Positions 11,771-22,689 of a DNA stretch of 64,000 nucleotides are shown here, piece by piece. Source of the DNA: Neoceratodus forsteri (Eukaryota; Chordata; Ceratodontiformes; Ceratodontidae). Each line of letters opens with the position of its first letter. The first letter of the stretch is position 1. Made by a program: the position numbers and the translations under genes. The stretch is taken from contig CM028136.1 in the NCBI GenBank assembly GCA_016271365.2, positions 464,564,001 through 464,628,000 of the forward strand. Direction: 5' to 3'. The notes under the pieces were generated by a model that ran no database searches, had not been told where the DNA came from, and worked only from the letters and a program-made list of their open reading frames with translations.

Positions 11771-11803
11771 CTTGGCAGACAGCCAGCCATTCCTCCTATA
11801 GCA

Positions 11804-11999
11804 GAGTAGGAGAATTTCCCCAGTGTCCTGGCCAAACTCCCCCCATTCACTAAAAGTACCACCAACAGCTTAATCTGGATCAATTTCAGTTGTTTACCAC
11901 GTATCCCCCTCCCCCGGTCACCCCTGAAAAAGGGACTTCTAGTCTCATTGGGCCTACCTGGTCAACAAAATTCAATAAAATAAATAAATAATAAATAGA
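11804..11999 (+). mobile_element. SINE-A 3' half, interrupted by Tx1 copy 1
   Basis: The right-hand part of a SINE starting at GAGTAGGAGAATTTCCCC, then GTGTCCTGGCCAAA and CACCAACAGCTTAATCTGG, ending with the LINE-like tail GGTCACCCCTGAAAAAGGGA, GGGCCTACCTGG and an AATAAATAAATA run. It matches, base by base over about 100 bp, the sequence at 41960-42057 read on the opposite strand. The 5' half of the SINE must lie beyond the left window edge, past Tx1 copy 1. The body resembles a motif recurring in fish, shark and amphibian SINEs; the tail is shared with the SINE at 19551. Confidence 0.78.
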
Positions 12000-12939
12000 A
12001 TATGTTTCCAGCATACTTAGTACTCAATATTAATATATAAAGCTGCTTGGTTCCCAAATAATAACTAACCAAACTAGTAGTCATATGTGCCACAATGGCT
12101 ACCTACTTTTATCTGGGTCTGAGCCTTCCAATGTCTGCCACAATAGTTTTTTGTATGTGCAGTATAGCCTGATCTGTAAATGGACATCAAAAATTATGTC
12201 TTCTTATAATTAAAAATTATATTTAGAACAATCGTGATATTTGACATACTATCTAGAGCTACTGTCTCTTTAAATAAATTGAACTGGAATGTATCACATT
12301 ATTTATGAGTCCTTACACTACATTGTTTAGCAGCATTACTAAAGGACCTGCATTTTTCAATTTTAAATATATAATGGTATCATAAACTTTCAAAGTACAG
12401 TATAATGATAATTTTACTTTTAAACAGTGTGATTTAGATGCTTACTTCTAGAGGAGCCTGATGCTTTTTTCCTTTGAAGTTAAGCGGTTTATACCCAGGT
12501 ATAGCTGTGACCCAGCTATGGTTTTCACCATATCATGTCACTTTAACTGCAACCCAATCTAACTCTGCCTCTGTCATGATCACAGTGAGTTTGTGTATTT
12601 TATTTCTCTGGCTTTGCGCATTTGTGTGTATTGCTTTCCAGGTACACTTCCTCTTTCCCTCACGTTTGTTTTTTCTTTTTACTCCTTTATGTGATTTGTA
12701 GCTCCTTGATTTTTTTATGCTATTTCTTGCCACCAGTTGTGTCTCACCACTGCTCTCATTTGCTGTGCCCTGTCTGATTTGTTCAGCTGGGCCATTTTTT
12801 ACTCTTGCTGCCCTGTATAACTGTATAACTCGCTGACCTGTATAACTGTTAGTGTCCTAAGTGGTGTAATAGATTTCCTCTCTCTGAACTTAGTGTATTA
12901 TGTTACTATTGTGTAACCCCCCCCCCCAAAAAAAAACAA
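12000..12939. other. AT-rich stretch without recognisable features
   Basis: About 0.9 kb of AT-rich sequence ending in a C-run then an A-run near 12908-12930. Only short chance open frames occur on either strand, and no repeat family or RNA motif is recognised. Confidence 0.6.
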
Positions 12940-14959
12940 ATGGTGGCACTTACCTGTGCCTTCTTGCAGCCAGCTGGACTACTGGACTGCAGCCTGTGTA
13001 GGGACCTATACCATCATGCTGCTGACTGCACAACAGTTCAAGCTGCCTGCTTGAATGTGCAAACTGCCACCAGCTCACAGACTGCATCACAGTGCTCTGT
13101 ATGCCTTCCTGATGAAAATAATTGTTTTCAATGCTGCACTCTGCAGCCAGAAAAGCAGACCTCCCTGTGTGCTCCAGCCTCAGGGACACCAGTTAGGGCA
13201 TCATGGTTTGGAGGCACACTCTGGGGACAGACAGAAAAGTGACATGATTTTGGCACCATTGAGCCTTTGGATCAGTGAGGCTGTCAGCCACAATTGTATG
13301 TGACTCTACTCTGCCTGGGAGAATGAAGAACGGAGCCCCCAGTGGTGGGGAAGTCCTGATTCTCACAACACTATCACTGAAAGAAAGCACAGAGTGTGCT
13401 ATCAAGCCTGGGGGGGGGGGGCAGGGAAAGTAACAGCAGAGCAGGAGCCCTATAGAAGTGACTGTATTGGAGCCAGTGCTCCTGTGCAGTAACGGAGACA
13501 CAATCTTGCCAACCCCTGACCTCAGCCACAGTCAATCAGAGGTCAGGGATCTTGGTATGTGACACCAGAAGTTTTCAGGTAGAGTGACTACACAGTATGA
13601 TTGACACCCTTTGCCAGCCAATAGGGTGTCTAATGAATGTTCTGCATACTAATTTGAATGACTGACAGCACTGTGTGCCAATTGAAAGCTGTCTTTTCCC
13701 AGAGAAATCCTGAGGGGCGATCCAGAATAAGTCAGTCAGCAGTTAGCTCTTACAGTGTGAGGAGGACTTGTGCTGCTGACAGAGCCAACTCAGGGAAGCC
13801 TGCTTGGGCTTTCACATGCAATTGTTCAGGAGGTGACATGCAGGTTTCCACAACCCATCCAGTGTAAAGACTGAACTGTGTGTTTGCTGATTGTGTCAGA
13901 ACAACACCTTTCAGTGAAAAGAGACTGATCCAAAAGGAGCCACAGTTGCTAACCTGTTGCTAACCTCATTGTGTGTGTCCAGAGCCTTAGTGAGTGCTGT
14001 TGAGTGTTGAAGCCTGTACTGAGACTCCTATCAGGGAGAAAGCTGGTTAGTGCTACTGCTAGGCACTTGCTAATATACCACATGAGGATTCAGAGGCCTA
14101 GATGTGTGTATGGTGTGTGGCCCCTGCTCTCTAGCTGGTCTGTCCTGTGCAGAAAGACAGAAGCCAGAGAGGTTCAGATGACTGCTGAAGCAAAAATCCT
14201 GATCTACATCCTGAAACACCTGACACCTGCATCATCAATACATCACACAGAACCATGTGTTCACTGCTCAGAATCGATTATTAACCCTGATGAAGCCTCA
14301 CACTACAGAGGCGAAACACAGTATATTTTTTACTGCCATCATGTTTTGTGTACTACCACAGTTGTTGCTAAACCTGCATCATCAAGCTGACACCCCACAA
14401 CTGCACAACCAATCAACTGCTTGAGAGAGCTTGCACCTGCAGAGAGGAATAGGAGAAGAAGGAACCCCCAAGTCAGGGAAGTTGATAACAACAGAACCAT
14501 GAGTACTCTCAAGTCTTGCCCTGCAACTGGGATTTTGTACAAAGTTTGCCACCAAAGCTACAGCTTTGGCCATTGGGCCAGGATCTGCAAACTCCTCAGC
14601 TGAGGTTTGCCATTTAAGAAATTGCATGACCATTTGTGATTGGGTATAACAAAAGTGTTTATTCTGTTTAAAGTGCACCATTGCCAGCCAACCAGCTGCT
14701 GGTGCATTGGGCCTGCACCGATTCACCACCTGGGTACACAGTTTAGCACATGGAGCTCCCATAAGGATTACAAGGGTTTAAACTGGTACCAGTTGGAAAT
14801 GAATAACACTCCCAGTACATATAGGCTGGTAACCAAAGATTATATTATTTACCTAGTCACTGTATTACATTGCCTGATGGAGCATGGGCACTACTGCCAA
14901 TTTGAAGTGTGTTAATAGGCTAAGTCAAGTCAGGCATCTACCTTCAGCATCTGTACCTT
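12940..14959. other. Unassigned 2 kb stretch, possibly an old mobile element
   Basis: Moderate GC, rich in CTG/CAG and TGTG motifs, with open frames up to about 128 codons on both strands. None of these contains a domain I recognise. It surrounds the hammerhead-like core at 14287, which makes a retroelement origin (Penelope-like or retrozyme) conceivable but unproven. I found no paired terminal repeats. Confidence 0.4.
14287..14340 (+). ncRNA. Hammerhead ribozyme-like core (degenerate)
   Basis: CTGATGA (14287-14293) is followed, after one A, by a five-pair stem GCCTC (14295-14299)/GAGGC (14308-14312), then GAAA (14313-14316). CAGTA (14319-14323) can pair with TACTG (14331-14335) as a stem III, followed by CCATC. 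These parts match the order of a hammerhead: core, stem II, GAAA, stem III. Against it, an A is unpaired at the base of stem II, the pairs next to the cleavage site are poor, and I could not find a stem I. Similar CTGATGAAG-stem-GAAAC motifs are known in Penelope-like elements. Probably a decayed relic or chance. Confidence 0.25.
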
Positions 14960-15003
14960 TATATATTAATTAATTAATTAATTGATGTACATATGTATGT
15001 ATG
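14960..15003. repeat. (TTAA)n and (ATGT)n microsatellite
   Basis: Short run of ATTAATTAATTAATTAATTG followed by ATGTATGTATGT. The next stretch, 15004-15270, contains two ACAATAAACAACAG-like direct repeats near 15105-15135 and no gene. Confidence 0.85.
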
Positions 15004-15270
15004 TGTTCGGAGGACCATTGAGTTCAAGAGCTCTTTCTGAAAGATGTCCAACTCTTTCAAGTTACATACAACAGAACATGTTACATTTGACAGCACACCA
15101 GTACAATAAACAACAGACCAATACAATAAACAACAGGTATTTTATAACCAGAATTATCACTTTATAAGGAGCAGTGAGGATTTCCACAATCACAGGAGGC
15201 ATCAACAAGGAGTGCAGGCTAATACAACTAGTAGATACGGTCTAGGTGCACATGCAAGGACATTTCTGGA

Positions 15271-16606
15271 AACATAGAAACATAGACTTTGACGGCAGAT
15301 AAGGACCGCTTGGCCCACCTAGTCTGCCCATTTCCCTACCTAGAGGATAAGCTGCAGATCCTATTTAACCAACAGCCTATTTCTTCCTACCCCCCACAAA
15401 AATTGCCTTATGTCTGTCCCATGCATTCTTGAATTCTCCCACAGTTTTAGATCCCACAACCTCCTCAGGTAGGCTGTTTCATGCGTTCACCACTCTCTCT
15501 GTGAAAAATTACTTCCTCACGTTGCCCCTGAGCTGTCCCCTCCCCATCTTCAAATTGTGTCCCCTTGTTCTTGCACATCTCTTTTTCTGAAAGATGCTAC
15601 CCTCTTGGACTTTGTTGATTCCACTGAGGTACTTAAATGTTTCTATCATGTCCCCCTTCCCCCTTCTTTCCTCAAGGGTATACATATTAAGCTCCTTTAG
15701 CCTCTCCTCTTAGGGCTTCTCTTGCAGACCCTGCACCATTTTAGTTGCCCTCCTCTGAACTGCCTCCATCCTGTCTATGTCCTTGCGGAGATGGGGTCTC
15801 CAGAACTGGATGCAGTACTCCAGATGGGGTCTCACCAACTGTCTGTACAGGGGATAATAACTTCCTGGTTTCTGCTGGTGATGCCTCTCCCTATACATCC
15901 CAGTATCCCCCCAGCCCTCCCTACTGCCTTCTCACATTGCTTGCCAACCTTAAGGTCATCTGATATGATTACCCCCAGGTCCCTTTCCATTTTTGTTGTT
16001 GTTACTACCTCCCCCATTGTGTAAACTTCCCTGGGTTTTGTTTCCAGGTGCATTACTTGCACTCTTTGCATTGAATCCAAGCTGCCATACTTCTGACCAT
16101 TCCTCCAACCTGCCAAGTCCTTCTCATCCTTTCCATGCCTCCATGTGTATCAACCCTGTTGCAGATCTTTGTGTCATCTGCAAAGAGGCATATTTTCCTT
16201 CCAGTCCTCTGCAATGTCACTTATAAAGACATTAAAAAGGACTGGATCCAGTACTGAACCCTGTGGTACCCCACTAGTAACCCCTCTTTTTTCAGAGTGG
16301 ACTCCGTTTACAATTACCTTCTGTGTCCTGTTGTTCAGCCAATGTTTTACCCAGGCTTCCACCATGGGACCCCCCTCCAAGGCTGGTTAATTTGACTACT
16401 AATCTTTTGTGTGGGACTGTGTCAAATGCCTTGCTATAGTGTAGGTAGGCCATGTCCACAGCCCTTCCCTGGTCTACTACTTTGGTCACCCAGTCAAAGA
16501 AATCAATTAGATTCATCTGACATGACCTTCCCACTGTGAACCCATGCTGCCTTGGGTCCTGTGCTCCACTGGCCTCTAGGTACTCAACAATTCTTTCCTT
16601 CAGAAG
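15271..16606 (-). mobile_element. 5'-truncated CR1 LINE (copy 2)
   Basis: The CR1 3' end is at 15271 (AACATAGAAACATAGA, then GACGGCAGATAAGGACCGCT), running to 16606, where similarity to the CR1 at 1913-6402 stops. Coding remnants on the minus strand are ASGAQDPRQHGFTVGRSCQ and HYSKAFDTVPHKRL (RT, 16440-16570), [20 protein letters not shown] (16180-16290), DLGVIISDDLKVGKQ (about 15960) and [20 protein letters not shown] (about 15780). Frameshifts throughout. It is inserted next to or within the Rex1/L2-like LINE that follows. Confidence 0.85.
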
Positions 16607-17880
16607 GTACATGTAGGCTGGAAAAGGTGGGTGATGACTTGGGCCTTAATGGGGAGAAGCGAGGGAGAGTGGCCATGGCTGTGGGCAAGGAGTTCTGGGC
16701 CTTGATTGCTCTTGTTGCAAAGGAGTGTTAGCCAAGAGTAGTTTTTCTGAAGGGCAGGAGGAGGTTTGATGCCCTATCAATCAAGTTCTGTATTTGTTCA
16801 TGATCAGGGCATAAAAGGTTACAGACACCTGGCAGCATTTGACCAAAAAGGGCTTTCTTTCATAGAAGGGCTTCATTGAGGTTAACTCAGAGGTAAAATG
16901 GAAGCCAGTTGGTGGAGAGGCATAGGTCACAGCAGAGGGAGTCTGGTTTCATGTTGCATGCAAATCTGCAGGCTCAGCTGAATTTTACTGAGATTATTTC
17001 CCTTACAGTGTTATTGGCTGTAGAGTAGATGATTGCTGCACCATAGTAAATCCCCGAGATGATGAGGCTGGATAATAAGTGTTTGTTTGTTTTTTTCAGG
17101 GTTGAAGTTGTGCTTGTTTCTGTATTGCAAGCCAAGGCATTGATGGATGTGTTTGATCAGGGAGTCAGTGTGAAATGTGAAGGCTATGGCCATGTCAACT
17201 TGCATATCCAGGTACTTGAAGACCTAAACCTGTTCAATGGAGTCCACAGCTGGTGATGTGATGCACAGCTCAAGCTACCCTTCAGGGCAAGGGTGCTCCT
17301 GAACTGACGAGATCTGGTTTCTTGGTGTTATCAACCAGCCTGTTAGAAGCGAACCAGTCACAGACCGTGCTGAAGTCAGAATGTAGGTTGCATTTCAGTG
17401 TCTCTAGGTTGCAGTGTGAGGTGAAGATGACTGTGTCATCAGCATACAGTAAGGATTTGGAGTGAACAAAAACTTCTGGGACCTTCTTGATGAACAGGCT
17501 GAATAGTAGGGGGCCAAGGATTAAGCCTTGTGACACTACAGTAGTTAGAGGCTGCAAGCTGAAGAACACCTCTCCACATCTAGCCCTTTGTTATCTGTGG
17601 GCTTAATAGAGAACCACATTATGGTCTCATCTAACAGGTCCAACTCCTGTAGCTTTATGATTAGGAGATCAGTCATGGTTTACTAAGCCAAAGGCTTGGA
17701 GAAATCAAGAAAGATTGTGCTAATGTATTCATCTTTGTCTAGCGTCTTATGGAGTTCTTCAGATAGCTCAGTTAGGGCAGTTGTCATGCTGTACAGCTTT
17801 CTGAAGCCATGTTGTTCAGCAGTGAGGAGGCTGTGATCCATGATGTAGGACACCAGTTAATTACCATAAAACTTTGAGAA
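16607..17880 (-). mobile_element. Rex1/L2-like LINE fragment (RT and C-terminus)
   Basis: Minus-strand RT remnant. From 17860 downward it reads MDHSLLTAEQHGFRKLYSMT, LSEELHKTLDKDEYISTIFL and DFSK, then SQGLILGPLLFSLFI and LLYADDTVIFTS with an intact YADD at about 17445. A C-terminal piece near 16640-16720 reads RAIKAQNSLPTAMA. It is truncated on the 5' side at about 17880. The same family occurs at 61010-62515 (LQGSILGPLLFSLFL, YADDTVIFTSH). Clade name is tentative: the motifs fit the CR1/L2/Rex1 group but I cannot place it exactly. Frames are broken at 17580 and elsewhere. Confidence 0.72.
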
Positions 17881-19550
17881 AGAAAAAAAAGAGAAGCCAA
17901 TGGAAATGCCTCATGGATGATATTACAAATCAACAGATAAAATCTTCTCCAACCCTTAGATGTTCTGGAAATCTTTGAATCAGGTGATGAACAAGACACA
18001 AAGACTTACTATTCAGAGGCTGACGCAACATGGCAGGGAGCTGACCCTCCCTATAAAGATGACAACTATTCTATATCAAAAGGTTACTGACCTCCACAGC
18101 TACAAAGCTCTGTTGAAAGTCCAATCTTGGGCCACCTCGATGGCCATGGGGCAGTGCATTGTGCTGGCATGCAGGTGAACCAGGATTGGAAGCGCACTCA
18201 GGTTGCAGAGTCAGGAGGTAGGCCAGGCTGTTGCTGAGAGGCTGCTTGCCTTGACTGGGGAGGGCTGGCGGTGGGGTTTGACACTCAGGAACCCCTGTGG
18301 TTGGGCCATGGAGCTTGCTCCTTCTGCAGGAGCGCACTTTGCATGCACAGGGCCAATAATGCACTGCCCATGCCAGGGGAGGAGGGAAGATGATGGACAA
18401 AAACTGGGGAAAAAAATACCCAGCTACTGTCTCCATGACAGTTTCTGCTTGAACATGATATATCTCTGGATGGTGGTGTAGCAGGGATAAAATCCAGATT
18501 AAAAAAAAAAAAAACTTGTCTAATGGAACTCATGCAAAGTCTCACAACCCACACTGCCTAATCTTGTTCTAGTATTGAGGAAGTAAACCAGATTCTACTA
18601 CAAACACAAGGGATTCCTGAAATAGCCTGCATTAAGATCTGACCTGTAAGATGGTACAAACTGTTTTAAATATTAGATATCAGACCTATGGCAAATTCTT
18701 TCCCCATGCTCTTCATCCCTGTTTCCATATTGGGTCAACTCAGCAACTCCGTTTGACTGAGAATCACCTAAAACCAGACTTTGACTCTGAGCCGCTTTTG
18801 CATATGCACCTAACTGAGCAAATCCATCTCCGAGAGTTGTTGGTCTTACTATTGAAGAGTAAAGGGAAAAAAACAGCAAAGCCAAAGCTAGTGCTGCTAA
18901 AAGTAGTAGGACGACGACAAGAACAAATATTTCACACACACACACACTACGATCATCATCATTTTTCAATATAATTAGCATGGTTTTGTTTTTAACCCCT
19001 TATTCGGGGCAATATTCATGTGGGAAGTAAGAGTTACTTGGTTACTTAGTAACTTAGTGGGTCAAAATGTCAATTCTAATTGAGAGATTTTTTTTTCACT
19101 TGCTTTAAGGAAAACCCAAATAAAACCTCTTTGCTCTGTCTTCTGCTGCTTATTGGTGCTTCCAAAAAGCAGAAGTACTGCAGTCGGTCATCGGATCATC
19201 AGAGAAGAGAGACAACGGTTATGTTTTTTCCGAGTAGTCCCAACATTGCTGATGTACCACCAGCCACCCACAGCACATCCGAACTGAATCCGCTGAGTCG
19301 CTGTCCCATGTGAAAGAAAAGCCGCCCATCTGAAAAACGACCTTCTTAACCTGAGCACACCTGGCCCTCCATTCCCTGGCCACTCTAACCAATTTGGCAC
19401 CAGTGGATTTTGAACTCCAAATCTGCCACTGATTGGGGAGGATACCAGGTTCAGCATCACCACATCTTATATATGAATGATGGAACGTGACCAGAAGGCA
19501 AGAACATTCGTTGCTGCGGGGGGGGGGAGAGTGGACAGGAGAGACAACTG
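17881..19550. other. No gene recognised; contains a short inverted repeat
   Basis: About 1.7 kb of non-coding sequence. At 18148-18385 GGGCAGTGCATTGTGCTGGC and CAGGGCCAATAATGCACTGC lie as diverged inverted repeats around a GC-rich middle, which may be a small MITE. An A14 run is at 18500, a CA run near 18935-18950 and a G-run near 19518. Open frames up to about 120 codons occur on both strands but show no domain. Confidence 0.5.
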
Positions 19551-19768
19551 GGCTGGCATTATAGCTTAGCGGTTAGAGTAATGAGCTGTGAATGAGCTTG
19601 GTACATCCAGCAGACCAGGCTTGGGTTTGATTCTCACAACCTCCACTTGCATACTGTGGGACTCTGGGCAAGTCACTTAAGCACCCAGTGCTCCCAGGTC
19701 ACCCCTGAAAACAGGAACTTGTGCCTAGTGGGCCTTACCTGGTTACTAAAGACTAAAAATTTTTAAAA
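19551..19768 (+). mobile_element. tRNA-derived SINE with MIR/CORE-like middle (SINE-C)
   Basis: A tRNA-like head has an A box near 19562-19578 (TAGCTTAGCGGTTAGAG) and a B box at 19623-19635 (GGGTTTGATTCTC). The middle GGGACTCTGGGCAAGTCACT resembles the MIR/CORE motif. The tail, GGTCACCCCTGAAAACAGGA to GGGCCTTACCTGG, ends in an AAAATTTTTAAAA run. The tail resembles that of SINE-A and the 3' end of the LINE at 29520-35700, which suggests that LINE group as mobilising partner. Confidence 0.75.
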
Positions 19769-20128
19769 ACAAACTCCAAGCAAGCATTTTTTCTGCAGAG
19801 ATGGGGGAAAGGAGGCAGATGGGAGAGAAGCCAAAATGACAAATTATTTGATGGCAGTGGTTCACAGCAGGATAGACAGGCTGTTGTTTTTTGCCTGAGG
19901 TGGACTCCACTCCACCACCACCACTTAAGTTATCATTATTCATCACGTTAGTTAAACCTGCTCAGCAGACTCAGGCAGCACTAGCCCAGCAACAAAGACA
20001 ATGAACAAGCAGCAGCAGCCCCAAAAAAAAAAAATGCATGCATCTTAATTAGTGCCTTTCATTCCCAGGTGCCCCTAAACAGCCAGTGCCCCTAGATTGC
20101 AGCCTACTTAGCCTATGCATCAAAACTG
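19769..20128. other. Non-coding gap before the L1
   Basis: Unique-looking sequence with a CAGCAGCAGC run and an A-run near 20020-20035. Nothing coding is recognised. Confidence 0.5.
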
Positions 20129-20380
20129 CCGGGGGTGCGTGGCTGGATGGCAAACATGGCAGACGCTTGCTAGCGTGGCTCCCTGGGCACCTAAAGTCTT
20201 TAAAAAATAACAGCTACTAACAGCGTCTCTGGATAATCTACACCAGTTTTAAATGATTGCTATACGAGATGGCATCCAGAAAACAAACAGGCTAAGTTGA
20301 CTTTTAACACCCGTAATCAAGCCAGACTGAGTGCAGGTGATCTGCAAAATACTGGGCTGTGAGGTGACGAAAATGGGTGC

Positions 20381-21215
20381 ATGGGAGACCAACCTGATCT
20401 CAACATGGAGGCCCTAGCAAAATCCCTGGCCAGAGTTTCATCTACACTCCTACAAATGCAGCAGGAGATGAAGTCCAGTTTTGTGAATATTACTGTACAG
20501 CTCGCCCATCTCCAAACAGTGGTAAAAGGTTTGACAGAGACCACAGCCACCCGTGCCTCTCAGATATCAGAGCTGGAACGTCAGGTGGGAGAACTGAAAG
20601 ATTCATATGCCGGGGTGTCTGAGGAATGGGATGGGCTTTCCTCCTTCTTGGCTGAGCTAAAAGAACATTTGGATGATCAGGAGAACAGGTCCAGGCAGTC
20701 CAACATTCAAATTATTGGGCTCCTGGAGGGTACAGAGGGTCGAGATCCTGGCAGGGGACTGTACTGCTAGCTGGTGGAGCAACTGGGTGTCCCTGAGGAG
20801 TTTGTAGCCTTTGAGGTGGAGAGAGCACACCGCGTGGGCCCCCGCTGAAACCTGGGGCCCAGCCGCAGCATTGTTAAATAAAATATCTACGGTATACCAA
20901 TAAAGAAGAGCTCTTGCAAAAGGCTAAAAAAGCTGGCCCTATATCCTTTGGTAATGCTAAGGTATATGTGCATCAGAACTACAGCATGGACTTACAAATT
21001 CGGAAACAAAAATTCAACCAGGACAAAAGCAAGCTATTCCACCTGGGCTGGTCATTTGCTTTCCTTTACCCAGCACGGCTGAGGGTCAAGACAGGGCTAG
21101 AGTTCACACTTTTTCATGTGTCCTAAGGTGGCTGAAAAATGGGTTGAGGAGGAGGAGACCAGAAGAGAAAGGGCACATGCTGCTTCACCCTGAACATCGG
21201 ACACTTAAAACCAAG
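20381..21215 (+). pseudogene. L1 ORF1: coiled-coil RNA-binding protein
   Basis: The start at 20381 (MGDQPDLNMEALAKSL) gives a helical coiled coil to about residue 100 (LQTVVKGLTETTATRASQIS, LERQVGELKD). Then ENRSRQSNIQIIGLLEGTEG marks the beginning of the L1 RRM. After a stop at 20768, the frame resumes with VERAHRVGPR, and then at 20914 with KAKKAGPISFGNAKVYVHQN and FNQDKSKLFHLGWSFAF, the L1 C-terminal domain. The protein normally forms trimers that coat L1 RNA. At least one stop and two frame changes. A shift just upstream of 20381 could hide the original N-terminus. Confidence 0.83.
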
Positions 21216-22006
21216 TAAGTGATGCCCTTCCTTTTTAGTGGAATCTACCCTGGGGCTCTTAATGTCCTCTGCAACCCTGACTGGTGTGTAATTTAATCCT
21301 ACAATGTTGTTGATGGGAACTGAATTGGAGAGATGGCAGTGTCATGGGTCCTAGCGAGTTAAACTTAGGCCTTGCGAAATGGTGGCAGCTCCCGACTGTG
21401 TCTGGAGACATGGGTAGCAGTGGGAAGCTGTAGAAAGACCAAGATTATTTAATCCAAAGGCTTTTTTCCTTGACGTATAGCCCTGGGAGTACTGCAATGC
21501 CTGGTCTGAGGGTCAGCCTGGTATTGCTGCTTTAAAATCAGAGCCCTCATGGAGTAAGTGACTCAGTTTGACTGAACGCAGGCTCACTGTTTTTTTGCTT
21601 GGAGGCCGATTGCTGGGATGCACTCCTCTCACTGGGCTAACTGTAGAATTGTTATTACATAACACACCCAACCACACCTGGGGGTGCGGGTACCAGCGGG
21701 ACTGCTTCTGTGCTACTGTAGGTCTCCTGAGATCTGTACAGGTCTTTGGGCGAGTGGCCTTGTGGCACTTATCTACTCAGGGCTTTGAGACAACACAAGT
21801 TATGCCAGCATTACACTGGACTAATGCAGCAGCAAACCTCTTTTCCAGTCCCACAACAGACATAGCCCCAGGGATTATGCCTTCTTGATTTGGTGCTCTT
21901 ACAACAATTTATCTGTGTAGATTGATTATAATCAGTAGCTGTTATACTTTAACTGTTTTTGTTGCATGTTGGTGTCCCACCTTCCCTGTTGGTATTTTAT
22001 GATGGG

Positions 22007-22210
22007 TAGGGATGTAAGTTTGTCATGGATGAGGTTTTAATGACTCATTGTTTGTTCATGAAATCATTAGTAAACAGTAGTAAATGTTGTGGCACTGTCA
22101 TCATTGCTACATTCTGATGACACTAGTGAAAGCCATAGAAGTCCTGAATAAAGATCAAATGCCATGGAATCAATGACATGTATGACTGCCATGACAAACT
22201 TACATCCCTA
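22007..22210. mobile_element. 204 bp hAT-type MITE with perfect 8 bp target duplication
   Basis: The ends TAGGGATGTAAGTTTGTCAT (22007-) and ATGACAAACTTACATCCCTA (-22210) are exact inverted repeats of at least 20 bp. ATGATGGG flanks both sides (21999-22006 and 22211-22218). An 8 bp duplication with TAGGG ends is characteristic of hAT elements. There is no coding capacity. Confidence 0.92.
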
Positions 22211-22689
22211 ATGATGGGCATATGCTCCATCTTCTGCCTGCTGTTTGCAGTGGGAACGCTGGCAGGGGCTTTCCTGCCTGGGGGGGAGATGTTTACTTGT
22301 CCACGTTGGACCAGTTGGTTGGAGGGAATTGGTGGGTAGTTTGATAGTTGAGGGGGAGTTTTTATGATTGGGGAAGTTGGGGAGGGGGTTGGATATTTAA
22401 AATTATTGTTGATTCTGAGGGGAGGTGTGAGGGAGAGGTATTGATGACACCCTATACTGCTGAACCATGTGGCTGATGCTGTCTCCTTCTTGTCACACAT
22501 TAACCAGTTGGATGGATTTATTATGTGGGGAAGTTTAGAAGGAGCCCAGTTAGGGCTTCAGGGGGTTATTGCCACAGGGTGGGCAACTTTTTTGCTTTAT
22601 TTGGGGAAAAAAGGAATTTGGTTATGCAAAATAAGCATACGGTGTCACCTAGTGGTCTAAGCATTGCAGACAGTTGTGGGTGATCCTAT

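Larger units (their letters stand above)
1..11803 (-). mobile_element. Tx1-clade LINE copy 1, 3' end beyond the window edge
   Basis: Two-ORF non-LTR retrotransposon on the minus strand. Its 5' end is at about 11803, where a TGC-TATAGG start follows the SINE motif TACTC, and its 3' end lies before base 1. From 5' to 3' it holds ORF1 with three CCHC knuckles, then ORF2 with an endonuclease and a reverse transcriptase of the Tx1/L1 type. Two later insertions split it: a CR1 at 1913-6402 and a TIR element at 6685-8414. Removing both leaves about 5.6 kb in the window. The same ORF1 and ORF2 protein segments recur in two plus-strand copies (42058-49497 and 49511-57408), which is how the split pieces were assigned to one element. 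Confidence 0.88.

Noticed and set aside
12940..13303. 100-codon Cys-rich open frame as a possible small secreted protein
   Set aside because: No hydrophobic signal segment, cysteines irregular, an equally long frame exists on the other strand, and no splice or promoter context is visible.
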